Of a stretch of 14,505 nucleotides of DNA, positions 7,702-13,457 are shown piece by piece. This DNA comes from an uncultured Clostridium sp. Lineage in GTDB: Bacteria > Bacillota_I > Bacilli_A > RF39 > UBA660. The translations under genes were made by a program, and so were the position numbers. A model generated the notes under the pieces. That model was given only the letters and a program-made list of their open reading frames with translations. It made no database searches and had not been told where the DNA came from. Every line of letters begins with the position of its first letter. Position 1 is the first letter of the stretch. The DNA lies in assembly GCA_902493795.1 (NCBI GenBank), contig CABUQZ010000029.1, forward strand, positions 1 through 14,505. Direction: 5' to 3'.

Positions 7702-7733
7702 ATAATAATCCCTCTTTTACTTAAAAAAGTTCC
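7702..7733 (-). promoter_or_regulatory. Candidate autoregulated promoter of the sigma/anti-sigma operon
   Basis: The minus strand shows GGAACT (7733-7728), a match to the GGAAC -35 typical of ECF promoters, then a 17-base spacer and GATTAT/TATTAT around 7710-7702. It ends about 17 bases before the sigma start codon and begins directly after the T-run of the preceding terminator. The GGAAC match is only five bases, so this remains a candidate. Confidence 0.35.
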
Positions 7734-7765
7734 AAAAAAAGAAACAAATTATATAAATCTGTTTC
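7734..7765 (-). terminator. Intrinsic terminator of the envelope operon
   Basis: Minus strand: GAAACAGAT pairs with ATTTGTTTC (9 bp, one G-U) around a TTATATA loop, followed at once by seven T. It lies 22 bases past the stop of the 73-residue membrane protein and separates this operon from the sigma-factor operon. Confidence 0.85.
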
Positions 7766-7786
7766 ACAATTCAAAATCAATAATTT

Positions 7787-8008
7787 TTATGGTAACCAAA
7801 ACAATAAATCTAAAGCACATAATAATGTATTTTTTAATTTATCATTCATCTTACATAACTTAATTAAACTACCAACAAACAAATACAAACTTATTACAAT
7901 TATAACTGGTGCAATAAACTTAGTATCTCCTAAAAAGGTCATAGAAATAATAAATAATATTAGAGATAAAATTATTAAACCAACATATAAATATATTTTC
8001 TTTTTCAT
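7787..8008 (-). CDS. Small integral membrane protein, unknown function
   Basis: A 73-residue hydrophobic protein with two clear membrane helices (about 5-24 and 31-50), a short basic loop (KLCKMNDKLKN, 50-60) and a hydrophobic tail ending in LLFWLP. No catalytic motif is visible. The start follows AGGAGC. It is the last gene of a three-gene operon (21 bases after the methyltransferase stop, terminator right after), so it may serve the same envelope process; I do not recognise a family. Confidence 0.8.
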   Translation of the reverse strand: MKKKIYLYVGLIILSLILFIISMTFLGDTKFIAPVIIVISLYLFVGSLIKLCKMNDKLKNTLLCALDLLFWLP

Positions 8009-8029
8009 AAAAATGCTCCTAAAATTTAA

Positions 8030-8605
8030 TTATCTTCTTCCAATATATCGAAAAACTTTCTTTTTATAAGATATATATTCTTCTTTAAAAGTTTTTTCCA
8101 AGTACATTTCTTCTTGAAGTATTTGAAAATGTAACATAATAATAGCGAACAATGAAAAAACAATTGTTAAGTAATTAAAATATAATAAGCAAACACCAAT
8201 ATACATTAAATCAAAACCTAAAAATGCTGGATTTCTACTTATTTTATAAATACCATTAGAAATAAACTGTGTATGGTCTTCACTTGGAATACCTGCTCTC
8301 CAACTGTCTTTCATTGTAATTACAGAAATTAAAAATATTATATTTCCAAACATTCCAACACAAAAGCCAATATATCTTAAGGTATCATTTAAAATACTTA
8401 AATCAAATATTATGGAAACAAGTTGTACTGGAACAATAATAAATGTTGCAAAAGAAAGTAATATTTCTACTACCCTAATTCTCTTATTTTTACTTTTTCC
8501 AAGTTGTCTTGTTGTAATACCTTTTCTTTTTTGAATAAACATTTTAATAAAATAAATTCCATAAAACAAAACGATTACAGATACTGCTAATAATTTAAAT
8601 ATCAT
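8030..8605 (-). CDS. Isoprenylcysteine carboxyl methyltransferase (ICMT/PEMT)-like membrane protein
   Basis: A 191-residue protein with about five membrane segments (3-22, 46-66, 78-98, 128-145, 146-162). The C-terminal half has the ICMT/phospholipid methyltransferase signature: GIYKISRNPAFLGF (118-131), then QEEMYLEKTF (164-173), EEYISYKKKV and RYIG near the end, which in the superfamily bind S-adenosylmethionine and the lipid-like substrate at the membrane face. The length fits bacterial members. Bacterial members rarely have known substrates; protein prenylation is not expected in this organism, so a lipid or small-molecule methyl acceptor is more likely, but this is inference. The start follows AGGAAAT. 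It is the middle gene of the operon, 29 bases after the four-cysteine exported protein and 21 bases before the small membrane protein. Confidence 0.88.
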   Translation of the reverse strand: MIFKLLAVSVIVLFYGIYFIKMFIQKRKGITTRQLGKSKNKRIRVVEILLSFATFIIVPVQLVSIIFDLSILNDTLRYIGFCVGMFGNIIFLISVITMKDSWRAGIPSEDHTQFISNGIYKISRNPAFLGFDLMYIGVCLLYFNYLTIVFSLFAIIMLHFQILQEEMYLEKTFKEEYISYKKKVFRYIGRR

Positions 8606-8634
8606 TATTTCCTCACCATCATTAATAATTACAC

Positions 8635-9063
8635 TTAATAATCATACACTTCATCAAATCCATCATCCTCATAATCTTTGCATTTTAAAAACACCTTATA
8701 AGTTACTTCACAGTTATGCTGTTGATCATTAATATCTTCAAAATGAGTATGAATATAACCCAATACATCACAATATGATTTATTATCTACATCAAGTAAA
8801 TCACTTTTTTTGATATAGCCTTGTCTTATTAAAAATGAAGAATCAAGTGGTGATGCAGTAGAAACTTCTTCAACCTGTTTTGTTATTGTGCACCCTGGGT
8901 ATGCTGCTCTAAGGTGCCATTCAACTCCCTTTTTTATACTTTCTTTTATTTCAGCATATCTTTCCTCATTATTGTCTTGATTATTAAAAAATGTAAAAAC
9001 AAATACTAAAGCAATAACACCTACTAAAAAAATCGATAATACTATTATTTTTTTCTTTTTCAT
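8635..9063 (-). CDS. Membrane-anchored exported protein with four cysteines, unknown function
   Basis: A 142-residue protein: a KKKK N-terminus and one hydrophobic segment (about 6-26) act as an uncleaved anchor or signal peptide; the rest (27-142) is acidic and would lie outside. It has four cysteines, C58, C98, C118 and C128, an even number that could form two disulfides. There is a GYIKKSDLLDVD stretch (82-93) and KVFLKCKDYEDDGF (123-136). No lipobox is present, so it is not a lipoprotein. I recognise no enzyme family. The context of a hydrophobic stem with a small exported domain loosely recalls pilin-like proteins, but no prepilin peptidase site (G followed by F/E) is visible. It is the first gene of the operon with the methyltransferase and the small membrane protein, driven by the promoter at 9086-9114. 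Confidence 0.75.
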   Translation of the reverse strand: MKKKKIIVLSIFLVGVIALVFVFTFFNNQDNNEERYAEIKESIKKGVEWHLRAAYPGCTITKQVEEVSTASPLDSSFLIRQGYIKKSDLLDVDNKSYCDVLGYIHTHFEDINDQQHNCEVTYKVFLKCKDYEDDGFDEVYDY

Positions 9064-9085
9064 AACAACCTATCCTCTAATAAAA

Positions 9086-9114
9086 ATTATAACATCATAA
9101 AGTAACATTTTCTA
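9086..9114 (-). promoter_or_regulatory. Promoter of the three-gene envelope operon
   Basis: Minus strand: -10 TATAAT (9091-9086) preceded by TGT (extended -10), 17-base spacer, -35 TAGAAA (9114-9109, 4 of 6 matches to TTGACA). It lies 23 bases before the start codon of the exported protein. Confidence 0.7.
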
Positions 9115-9147
9115 TTAAAATTGCTAAACGTTACAAATTATATTTTA

Positions 9148-9555
9148 TTATTTTTTTAACCACATATACATTCCATCTTCTGCTACTTCTTTTTTAACTT
9201 TAAAGCCAAATTTAGAATAAAATGCTTGTTTTCCTGGAGCAGATAATAATTGAATCATCATTTCCTCGTTATCTAACATTGTATCTTTTATAAAACTAAG
9301 TAATGAACCAATTAATTGCTTACCATAACCTTTACCTTGATACATAGGAATTACGACAACATCCATAATAAGTCCAGCATAACCACCATCTGTAACAAAT
9401 CTAGCCATACCAACAGTCTTATTATCTATAATCATTTTAACATTTATTCCATTTGTTAAAGAAAGTTTTAATAATCTTTCTGATGGTACTTTCCATCCAA
9501 CAGATTTCATAATATCCATATATTCGCTTACTGTTAAACTATTGTATTCTATCAT
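9148..9555 (-). CDS. GNAT family N-acetyltransferase
   Basis: A 135-residue acetyltransferase. Motif A, the acetyl-CoA pyrophosphate loop, reads VVVIPMYQGKGYGKQL (67-82) with QGKGYG as the core; the preceding strands (MIIDNKTVGMARFV) and the later FYSKFGF helix-turn are typical GNAT. It would transfer an acetyl group from acetyl-CoA to a small molecule or protein amine; the substrate is not predictable. It is cytoplasmic. The ATG at 9555, behind AAGGAG with 8-base spacing, is chosen; an ATG sixteen codons upstream lies over the terminator/promoter region and would add a poor, unrelated extension. It stands alone between a terminator upstream and the envelope operon downstream; no terminator is visible after it. 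Confidence 0.9.
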   Translation of the reverse strand: MIEYNSLTVSEYMDIMKSVGWKVPSERLLKLSLTNGINVKMIIDNKTVGMARFVTDGGYAGLIMDVVVIPMYQGKGYGKQLIGSLLSFIKDTMLDNEEMMIQLLSAPGKQAFYSKFGFKVKKEVAEDGMYMWLKK

Positions 9556-9582
9556 TTTAACGACTCCTTCACACCCAACTAT

Positions 9583-9588
9583 ATTATA
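9583..9588 (-). promoter_or_regulatory. -10 element of the GNAT acetyltransferase gene
   Basis: A perfect TATAAT on the minus strand, 27 bases before the ATG at 9555. The -35 position falls within the preceding terminator hairpin and is weak, so strength is uncertain. Confidence 0.5.
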
Positions 9589-9592
9589 CAAC

Positions 9593-9628
9593 AAAAAAGA
9601 CATACATCATTTATTTAAATATATGTCT
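9593..9628 (-). terminator. Intrinsic terminator after the first membrane-anchored XRE regulator gene
   Basis: Minus strand: AGACATA with TATGTCT gives 7 perfect pairs, extended by three weaker pairs around an AT-rich loop, followed by a TTTTTT run (9598-9593). It lies 18 bases past the stop of the XRE gene. Confidence 0.75.
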
Positions 9629-9646
9629 AAAAAAGCTAATAATATC

Positions 9647-10228
9647 CTAATACATAACATTATAACATTGCCCACCATTGTCTTTGAAATAAGTATCTAC
9701 ATATTGAACAAGAGCTTTTCTTTTATTGAACTTTTTATTATCAATAATACTATTAATAAAATCACTTCCAACAACATTTATAATATTATCATCTTTATCA
9801 AATTCAACTGAATAATTATAATCGTTGTTATTAAGCCTACACTCTAAATCCACCATTCGATTTTCTTTTTCTGCAACAACATTAGAACTTTTATTTGAAT
9901 TAAAAATTATTAAAGAAAAAATTATAAATATCAAAAAAGCTAAGATTAATACGCCCATAACTTTAAGTATTTTTAATATTAAACCCGCAAGTTTTTCAGT
10001 ATTACTTATTTTACTTTCCATTATGCTTTTAATATCATTATCTAAAAGATCATCGATACTAACTTCTAATACACTTGATAACAATTTTAATTGTTCTGGA
10101 TTTGGAGAAGTTTCATTTAACTCCCAATTCGAAATAGTTTGCCTTGTAACATTTACTTTTTCTCCTAATTGCTCCTGTGAAAGTCCTTTTTTCTTTCTTA
10201 ATTCTAAAATGTTTTCTCCAAGCTTCAT
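9647..10228 (-). CDS. Membrane-anchored XRE-family transcriptional regulator (extracytoplasmic C-terminus)
   Basis: A 193-residue protein. Residues 1-62 are a Cro/C1-type helix-turn-helix (LRKKKGLSQEQLGEKVNVTR... through NWELNETSPNPEQL), a short linker follows, then one long membrane segment (about 83-110) and an 80-residue exported C-terminal domain (111-193) with C128 and C188. This is a one-component membrane regulator: DNA binding inside, possible sensing outside. The ATG at 10228 is chosen because AAAGGAG lies 8 bases upstream; an upstream in-frame start lies in the ribosome binding region. It is monocistronic, with a terminator at 9593-9628. The target is unknown; a palindrome in its own upstream region suggests self-control. 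Confidence 0.88.
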   Translation of the reverse strand: MKLGENILELRKKKGLSQEQLGEKVNVTRQTISNWELNETSPNPEQLKLLSSVLEVSIDDLLDNDIKSIMESKISNTEKLAGLILKILKVMGVLILAFLIFIIFSLIIFNSNKSSNVVAEKENRMVDLECRLNNNDYNYSVEFDKDDNIINVVGSDFINSIIDNKKFNKRKALVQYVDTYFKDNGGQCYNVMY

Positions 10229-10250
10229 TTTATTTACTCCTTTCACTAGC

Positions 10251-10306
10251 ATTATAAATTACAAAACACAATAAATCTACCAAATACCTTTGTAACTTTG
10301 TCAAAG
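10251..10306 (-). promoter_or_regulatory. Promoter region with palindrome upstream of the XRE-TM regulator gene
   Basis: Two candidate promoters: a perfect TATAAT (10256-10251) close to the ribosome binding site, with a weak -35; and a perfect TTGACA (10304-10299) whose best -10 is TAGATT at 19-base spacing. TTGACA sits inside an 11-base palindrome CTTTGACAAAG (10306-10296), a possible operator for the regulator encoded just downstream. Which promoter is used cannot be told. Confidence 0.45.
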
Positions 10307-10332
10307 AGTTTTAACATTTTCAAAATACTGTA

Positions 10333-10779
10333 TTATTTATAGTATTCCATAAACTTCTTCAAATTTTCTTCATGATAAGGAATATTTTTAATTTTTATAA
10401 AAGTTTTAAAACCATATTTTGTCTTATCTTTCATTTTTATTTTTATAAGTTTTCCTATTGTATCATATTTTATTTTTACTTTATCAATATCTTCATTTTT
10501 TAAAAATAAAGCTTTAGAAGTTGCAACACATTGTTCTTTTCCATTCTTTTCTATTGGAATAATACCAATACCTTTCTCATTTTTATTTAAAATATAACTG
10601 GTTATACCTTTTGCTTTTTTAGCACCAGAAATTGCTCCTCCAATAGCTCCAAAACACATTAAAATTGCATCAGTTATTGTATCTTCTTTTTCTACTATAA
10701 AACAATAATTATATTCTCCATAACAATTTGCTTCTTTAACATACTTTTCTGTTTTTTCAAGTGTATCAAAATTGTCCAT
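10333..10779 (-). CDS. Hypothetical protein with Gly/Ala-rich hydrophobic segment
   Basis: A 148-residue protein that I do not recognise. The N-terminal 1-36 is acidic (EKTEKYVKEANCYGEYNYC...), residues 37-58 are a Gly/Ala-rich hydrophobic stretch (ILMCFGAIGGAISGAKKAKG), and the rest is lysine-rich with beta-prone segments (IGIIPIEK, KIKYDTIGKLIKIKMKDK, YGFKTFIKIKN). The pattern of a short hydrophobic loop inside a small beta-rich protein resembles bacterial PH-like/YcxB-type domains, but only weakly. The ATG at 10779 with AGAGGTG 8 bases upstream is chosen over a GTG three codons earlier that overlaps that site. It is an apparent single gene between the two XRE-TM regulator genes; no strong terminator follows. 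Confidence 0.7.
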   Translation of the reverse strand: MDNFDTLEKTEKYVKEANCYGEYNYCFIVEKEDTITDAILMCFGAIGGAISGAKKAKGITSYILNKNEKGIGIIPIEKNGKEQCVATSKALFLKNEDIDKVKIKYDTIGKLIKIKMKDKTKYGFKTFIKIKNIPYHEENLKKFMEYYK

Positions 10780-10927
10780 ACCTTTCACACCTCTATATAC
10801 ATTATTACTAAAAAGAACTCAAAAGTTAATAATTAAAAGTATTGTGTAACAACAATTATTGAAAATAATATATATTAAATAATCATTACTTAAAATACTT
10901 ACAATAAAATACAAACTTTCAATCTAA

Positions 10928-11485
10928 TTATAAATCACCATATAATTTTTTCTTTTTATCAGAAACATAATGTATGTAATTAATTAATAACTTCCATGCT
11001 TTGATTCCAATAATATACAAAAAAGCACTTACAATTAAAGTTAAAAAAAAGACAATTATTGGATTTAACGTAAACTTACCAATTTGAAACATTATTATTG
11101 TAATATCATAACCAAAAAGCCATGCCATTAATTTTATAAGTGCAAATATAGGGCATATTATAGAGCATAATATAAAAACTGGTGCTACAAGTCCAAGTAC
11201 TGGTAGAACAAACACTCCTGTTAAACTAACAAAAAAATAAAATATAAATATTTGATTAATTTGTTTAGACTTTTTTATTCTTTGACCATTGTATAACTCG
11301 TTTATAGAAATATTAAATATATTACACAAATCATTTAATATTGAATAATCTGGCATATTTTTACCATTTTCCCATCTACTAATACTTTTAACATTAACGC
11401 CTAGCTTTTCTGATAATTCTTCTTGTGTCATATCTTTTTCTTTTCTTAAATCAGCAATAAATTTACCTATTTTTTCTTGATTCAT
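10928..11485 (-). CDS. XRE-family transcriptional regulator with C-terminal membrane domain
   Basis: A 185-residue protein. Residues 5-65 form a Cro/C1 helix-turn-helix (ADLRKEKDMTQEELSEKLGV, KSISRWENGKNMPD) of a type common in Bacillota, then about three or four membrane helices (about 78-98, 99-122, 127-137 weaker, 142-165) and a short basic tail. The membrane part has no recognised catalytic site and could sense an envelope or ionic state or simply anchor the DNA-binding domain. The start is set by AAAGGAGC 9 bases upstream. It differs from the nearby XRE regulator, which has a single TM and an external domain, so they are not recent duplicates. It has its own promoter and no clear terminator. 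Confidence 0.88.
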   Translation of the reverse strand: MNQEKIGKFIADLRKEKDMTQEELSEKLGVNVKSISRWENGKNMPDYSILNDLCNIFNISINELYNGQRIKKSKQINQIFIFYFFVSLTGVFVLPVLGLVAPVFILCSIICPIFALIKLMAWLFGYDITIIMFQIGKFTLNPIIVFFLTLIVSAFLYIIGIKAWKLLINYIHYVSDKKKKLYGDL

Positions 11486-11528
11486 AAATTTTTGCTCCTT
11501 TCAAAGAAAATTATACATAAATTAAAAA

Positions 11529-11537
11529 ATTATAACA
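11529..11537 (-). promoter_or_regulatory. Extended -10 promoter element of the multi-TM XRE regulator gene
   Basis: Minus strand TGTTATAAT, identical to the extended -10 before the hybrid kinase and the envelope operon, 43 bases before the ATG. The -35 (TTCAAC, 18-base spacing) is weak. A second TATAAT lies about 20 bases nearer the gene. Confidence 0.5.
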
Positions 11538-11619
11538 GGACATATAGTGAGAGTTGAAAAAAAATTGCTACTTCACTTATATTAAATTTTATAATATCTC
11601 ATACACAATTTATCCTAAT

Positions 11620-12096
11620 CTATAAATCACAAATCATTATATATTCATCGTGATTTTGATTGATAATCTTAAAACCCAAATTCTTATACATCTTTACTGC
11701 ATAATTATTTTTTTGAACCGATAAAGATGTTCTTTTATAGCCTTTTTCTTTTAATAATTTCAACATACTTCTCATAAGTTTAGTTCCCATACCCTTTCCT
11801 CTATATTCTTCATATAAAGAAATTGCAAGTGATGGTGTAAAATTATCGATATGTCCATAATCATCCATTATTCTAGCCCAACAAGCACCAACTATTTTGT
11901 TATCATATTCTACTAATAGGCAATTATCATCTATATAGTCACCAAAATTTTTAATATATACTTGCAGTTCTTCCTTTTTAATAATATCTTTTGAAGGCTT
12001 TTCGAATCCTGTTGGAACAAAAATTGCTTCATATAAAAAATCATCAAGCAATTTATATTCATCTTTATTTATTTCCCTTATAACTAGTTTATTCAC
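11620..12096 (-). CDS. GNAT family N-acetyltransferase
   Basis: A 158-residue acetyltransferase. It starts with IREINKDEYKLLDDFLYEAI, typical of a common Bacillota GNAT group, has ACWARIM as strand 4, and the acetyl-CoA loop YEEYRGKGMGTKLM (95-108) with RGKGMG as core, followed by SVQKNNYAVKMYKNLGF (126-142), the usual N..A..mY...GF motif B. Substrate unknown; cytoplasmic. The start is GTG at 12096: an ATG eight bases upstream is out of frame and reaches TGA after three codons (ATGAATCTGTGA), so the GTG, with weak GTGAG ahead, is the only sensible start. It is not closely related to the other GNAT in this window (different motif A and N-terminus). It follows the ORF6N gene after a 165-base gap with no clear terminator. 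Confidence 0.88.
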   Translation of the reverse strand: MNKLVIREINKDEYKLLDDFLYEAIFVPTGFEKPSKDIIKKEELQVYIKNFGDYIDDNCLLVEYDNKIVGACWARIMDDYGHIDNFTPSLAISLYEEYRGKGMGTKLMRSMLKLLKEKGYKRTSLSVQKNNYAVKMYKNLGFKIINQNHDEYIMICDL

Positions 12097-12261
12097 AGAT
12101 TCATCTCACTTTCAAATTACAATTGTTATCTTATACTTTTATCATAATTATTTCTAGTGATAAATCAAAACTTTCTTTTAAAATCATATCATATAACTTA
12201 TTATCTATTGATTAACATCCAAAGATTACCATTTATCATACTCTTTCAACTTATAATTATA

Positions 12262-13137
12262 TCATAAATTTAATATTTCTATTATTTTAGATAAGTATTC
12301 ATTATCATAGAATTCATTAATAGTGAAACATTTTTTACCTAAGTCTTTAAATGACGATCCACATGAATATAATAGATATTTATCTAGTATTATAAATCTA
12401 TCATGAAAAGAATTATTATAAATAAACTTTATATTATGATACTGACTTTCATATTTCCTCTTTAATTTTTCATCTATATTTTTTGATACTATTATTATAT
12501 TCTTGTCAACTTTCCTTAATAAGTCTAATAGTTCCTTTCCAGCATAATTATCTATTATAATTATTTCTTGTTTTGCACGATTTAAAATATCTAAAAGTAC
12601 TGAATAAGCATCATAAAAATCACCTTCAAAAAACAAATAATCTTTAACTATCTCTTTAGGATCAAATTTATCGAATAATTCATTTATTCTCTTAGTGTTA
12701 TCATCAACCTTTTTATCTAAAAGCATAAATTTATGTGGCAAAAATAATTTATTATAATTTAAGTAATGCCTCATTTTTACAAAAGTATCCATAATTGCAA
12801 TCGAAACTTCTGTTGCTGTTTTTGATTTTAGAATAGTAGCTAGCATATATAAGCCTTGTTCTGTAAACACCCTTTGAGCATATTTACTATATTTTCCTTG
12901 TCCTTTAATTTCTAAGGTCGAAAAATTCGACCTTAACTCTTTTGTCTCTTCTTTTGTTAAAACCCAGCTAAACCTTTCTGGAAATTTATCTGGATTATTT
13001 TTTACAGCTTCATTAACTCTTTTTGTTTCAACATGATATAACTTTGCTATATCACTATCTAACATAACTTGAACTCCTCTAATTTCATAAATCATATTTT
13101 CAATTTCAACACTTTCTTTTTCTATTATTGTACTCAT
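12262..13137 (-). CDS. ORF6N-domain DNA-binding protein with PLD-like C-terminus (phage antirepressor-like)
   Basis: A 291-residue protein of two parts. Residues about 12-100 are an ORF6N domain (IYEIRGVQVMLDSDIAKLYH, VNEAVKNNPDKFPERFSWVL, TEQGLYMLATIL), a DNA-binding module of phage antirepressors and related bacterial proteins. A coiled-coil-like linker (about 140-165) leads to a C-terminal part (about 172-291) with EIIIIDNYAG and FHDRFIILDK (H245, D252), followed by GSSFKDLG, resembling one half of a phospholipase-D-like fold; the second HKD motif is absent and Lys of HxK is replaced by Arg247, so nuclease or lipase activity is doubtful. The start is ATG at 13137 behind GGAGGAGGAGAG, an unusually strong ribosome binding site. 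A longer frame upstream (to 13239) lies inside the structured leader and terminator and has no ribosome site, so it is rejected. Confidence 0.88.
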   Translation of the reverse strand: MSTIIEKESVEIENMIYEIRGVQVMLDSDIAKLYHVETKRVNEAVKNNPDKFPERFSWVLTKEETKELRSNFSTLEIKGQGKYSKYAQRVFTEQGLYMLATILKSKTATEVSIAIMDTFVKMRHYLNYNKLFLPHKFMLLDKKVDDNTKRINELFDKFDPKEIVKDYLFFEGDFYDAYSVLLDILNRAKQEIIIIDNYAGKELLDLLRKVDKNIIIVSKNIDEKLKRKYESQYHNIKFIYNNSFHDRFIILDKYLLYSCGSSFKDLGKKCFTINEFYDNEYLSKIIEILNL

Positions 13138-13140
13138 AAT

Positions 13141-13276
13141 CTCTCCTCCTCCAAAAAAAAAGAGACACTTATCATAAAATAAGTATCTCCGCATCACGCA
13201 TATTTCTATTTTGCCTCTAGAAACACACCCTATCGTCATAAATTGTCATATAAATATCAGGCAAACTATTTAATAC
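13141..13276 (-). promoter_or_regulatory. Structured 5' leader (predicted pseudoknot plus attenuator) of the ORF6N-PLD gene
   Basis: Between the predicted transcription start (about 13276) and the ATG lies a leader of about 140 bases. TTTGCCT (13265-13259) is exactly complementary to AGGCAAA (13216-13210), which sits in the nine-base loop of a hairpin GTTTCTA/TAGAAAT (13224-13218 with 13208-13202): the geometry of a pseudoknot. It is followed, 12 bases on, by the terminator hairpin and then the ribosome binding site. I could not match it to a known riboswitch class. Pairings are read by eye, without folding energies. Confidence 0.55.
13153..13189 (-). terminator. Strong intrinsic terminator directly before the ORF6N-PLD ribosome binding site (attenuator)
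   Basis: Minus strand: GAGATACTTAT pairs with ATAAGTGTCTC (11 bp, one G-U) around TTTATG, followed by nine T. The T-run abuts GGAGGAGGAGAG at 13152-13141. Termination here would stop transcription just before the gene it leads, so regulated read-through is the natural reading. Confidence 0.85.
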
Positions 13277-13281
13277 GTATT
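13272..13281. repeat. Perfect 10-base palindrome at the ORF6N promoter start site
   Basis: AATACGTATT lies just after the -10 box, over the expected start of transcription; a second ATACGT copy occurs between -35 and -10 (about 13290-13295). Possible operator, perhaps for the ORF6N protein itself; short and AT-rich, so not certain. Confidence 0.35.
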
Positions 13282-13282
13282 G

Positions 13283-13311
13283 ATTGTATCACGTATAATT
13301 TAAGTTGTAAA
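13283..13311 (-). promoter_or_regulatory. Sigma-A promoter of the ORF6N-PLD gene
   Basis: Minus strand: -35 TTTACA (13311-13306, 5 of 6), 17-base spacer, -10 TACAAT (13288-13283, 5 of 6). It lies about 150 bases before the ATG and so implies a long leader. Confidence 0.75.
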
Positions 13312-13407
13312 TAATATATTTACCAATTTGTCTACATCATACAGTAAATCAATTGCGCTCGTTAACTAATTCCAAACTTATCTCACTCTCGACAATCTTA
13401 TCATACT

Positions 13408-13431
13408 AAAAAATCAAATCATAAATATGAT
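13408..13431 (-). terminator. Weak terminator-like hairpin after the PNPOx-family gene
   Basis: Minus strand ATCATATTTATGAT, a 5-6 bp AT-only hairpin, followed by TTGA and six T, 27 bases after the stop codon. The stem is weak, so activity is uncertain. From here to the ORF6N promoter (13312-13407) I see no intact gene. Confidence 0.35.
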
Positions 13432-13457
13432 CTACTATATTAATTGTAATTCACTAT

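Noticed and set aside
9556..9603. Longer start for the first GNAT gene
   Set aside because: The extra 16 residues cover the -10 box and the ribosome binding site and do not resemble GNAT sequence.
9542..9811. Open frame on the plus strand opposite the GNAT and XRE genes
   Set aside because: It lies antisense to well-supported coding regions and across a terminator; the product is low-complexity (Ile/Asn-rich) with no domain or ribosome site.
9825..10274. Plus-strand open frame of about 149 codons
   Set aside because: It is the mirror of the XRE regulator gene, rich in Ser/Phe/Leu as expected from antisense of an AT-rich gene, with no motif.
10320..10346. AATACT/AGTATT hairpin at the end of the 148-residue gene
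   Set aside because: The stem begins in the coding end, is only six AT-rich pairs with an 11-base loop, and the T-run is short.
13138..13239. N-terminal extension of the ORF6N-PLD protein by 34 residues
   Set aside because: The frame is open by chance through a terminator hairpin and T-run; no ribosome site precedes it, whereas GGAGGAGGAGAG lies ahead of the ATG at 13137.
13141..13276. Match of the ORF6N leader to a known riboswitch (c-di-GMP, purine, fluoride, ZTP, guanidine types)
   Set aside because: None of the conserved core sequences that I know from these classes could be found; left as an unclassified structured leader.
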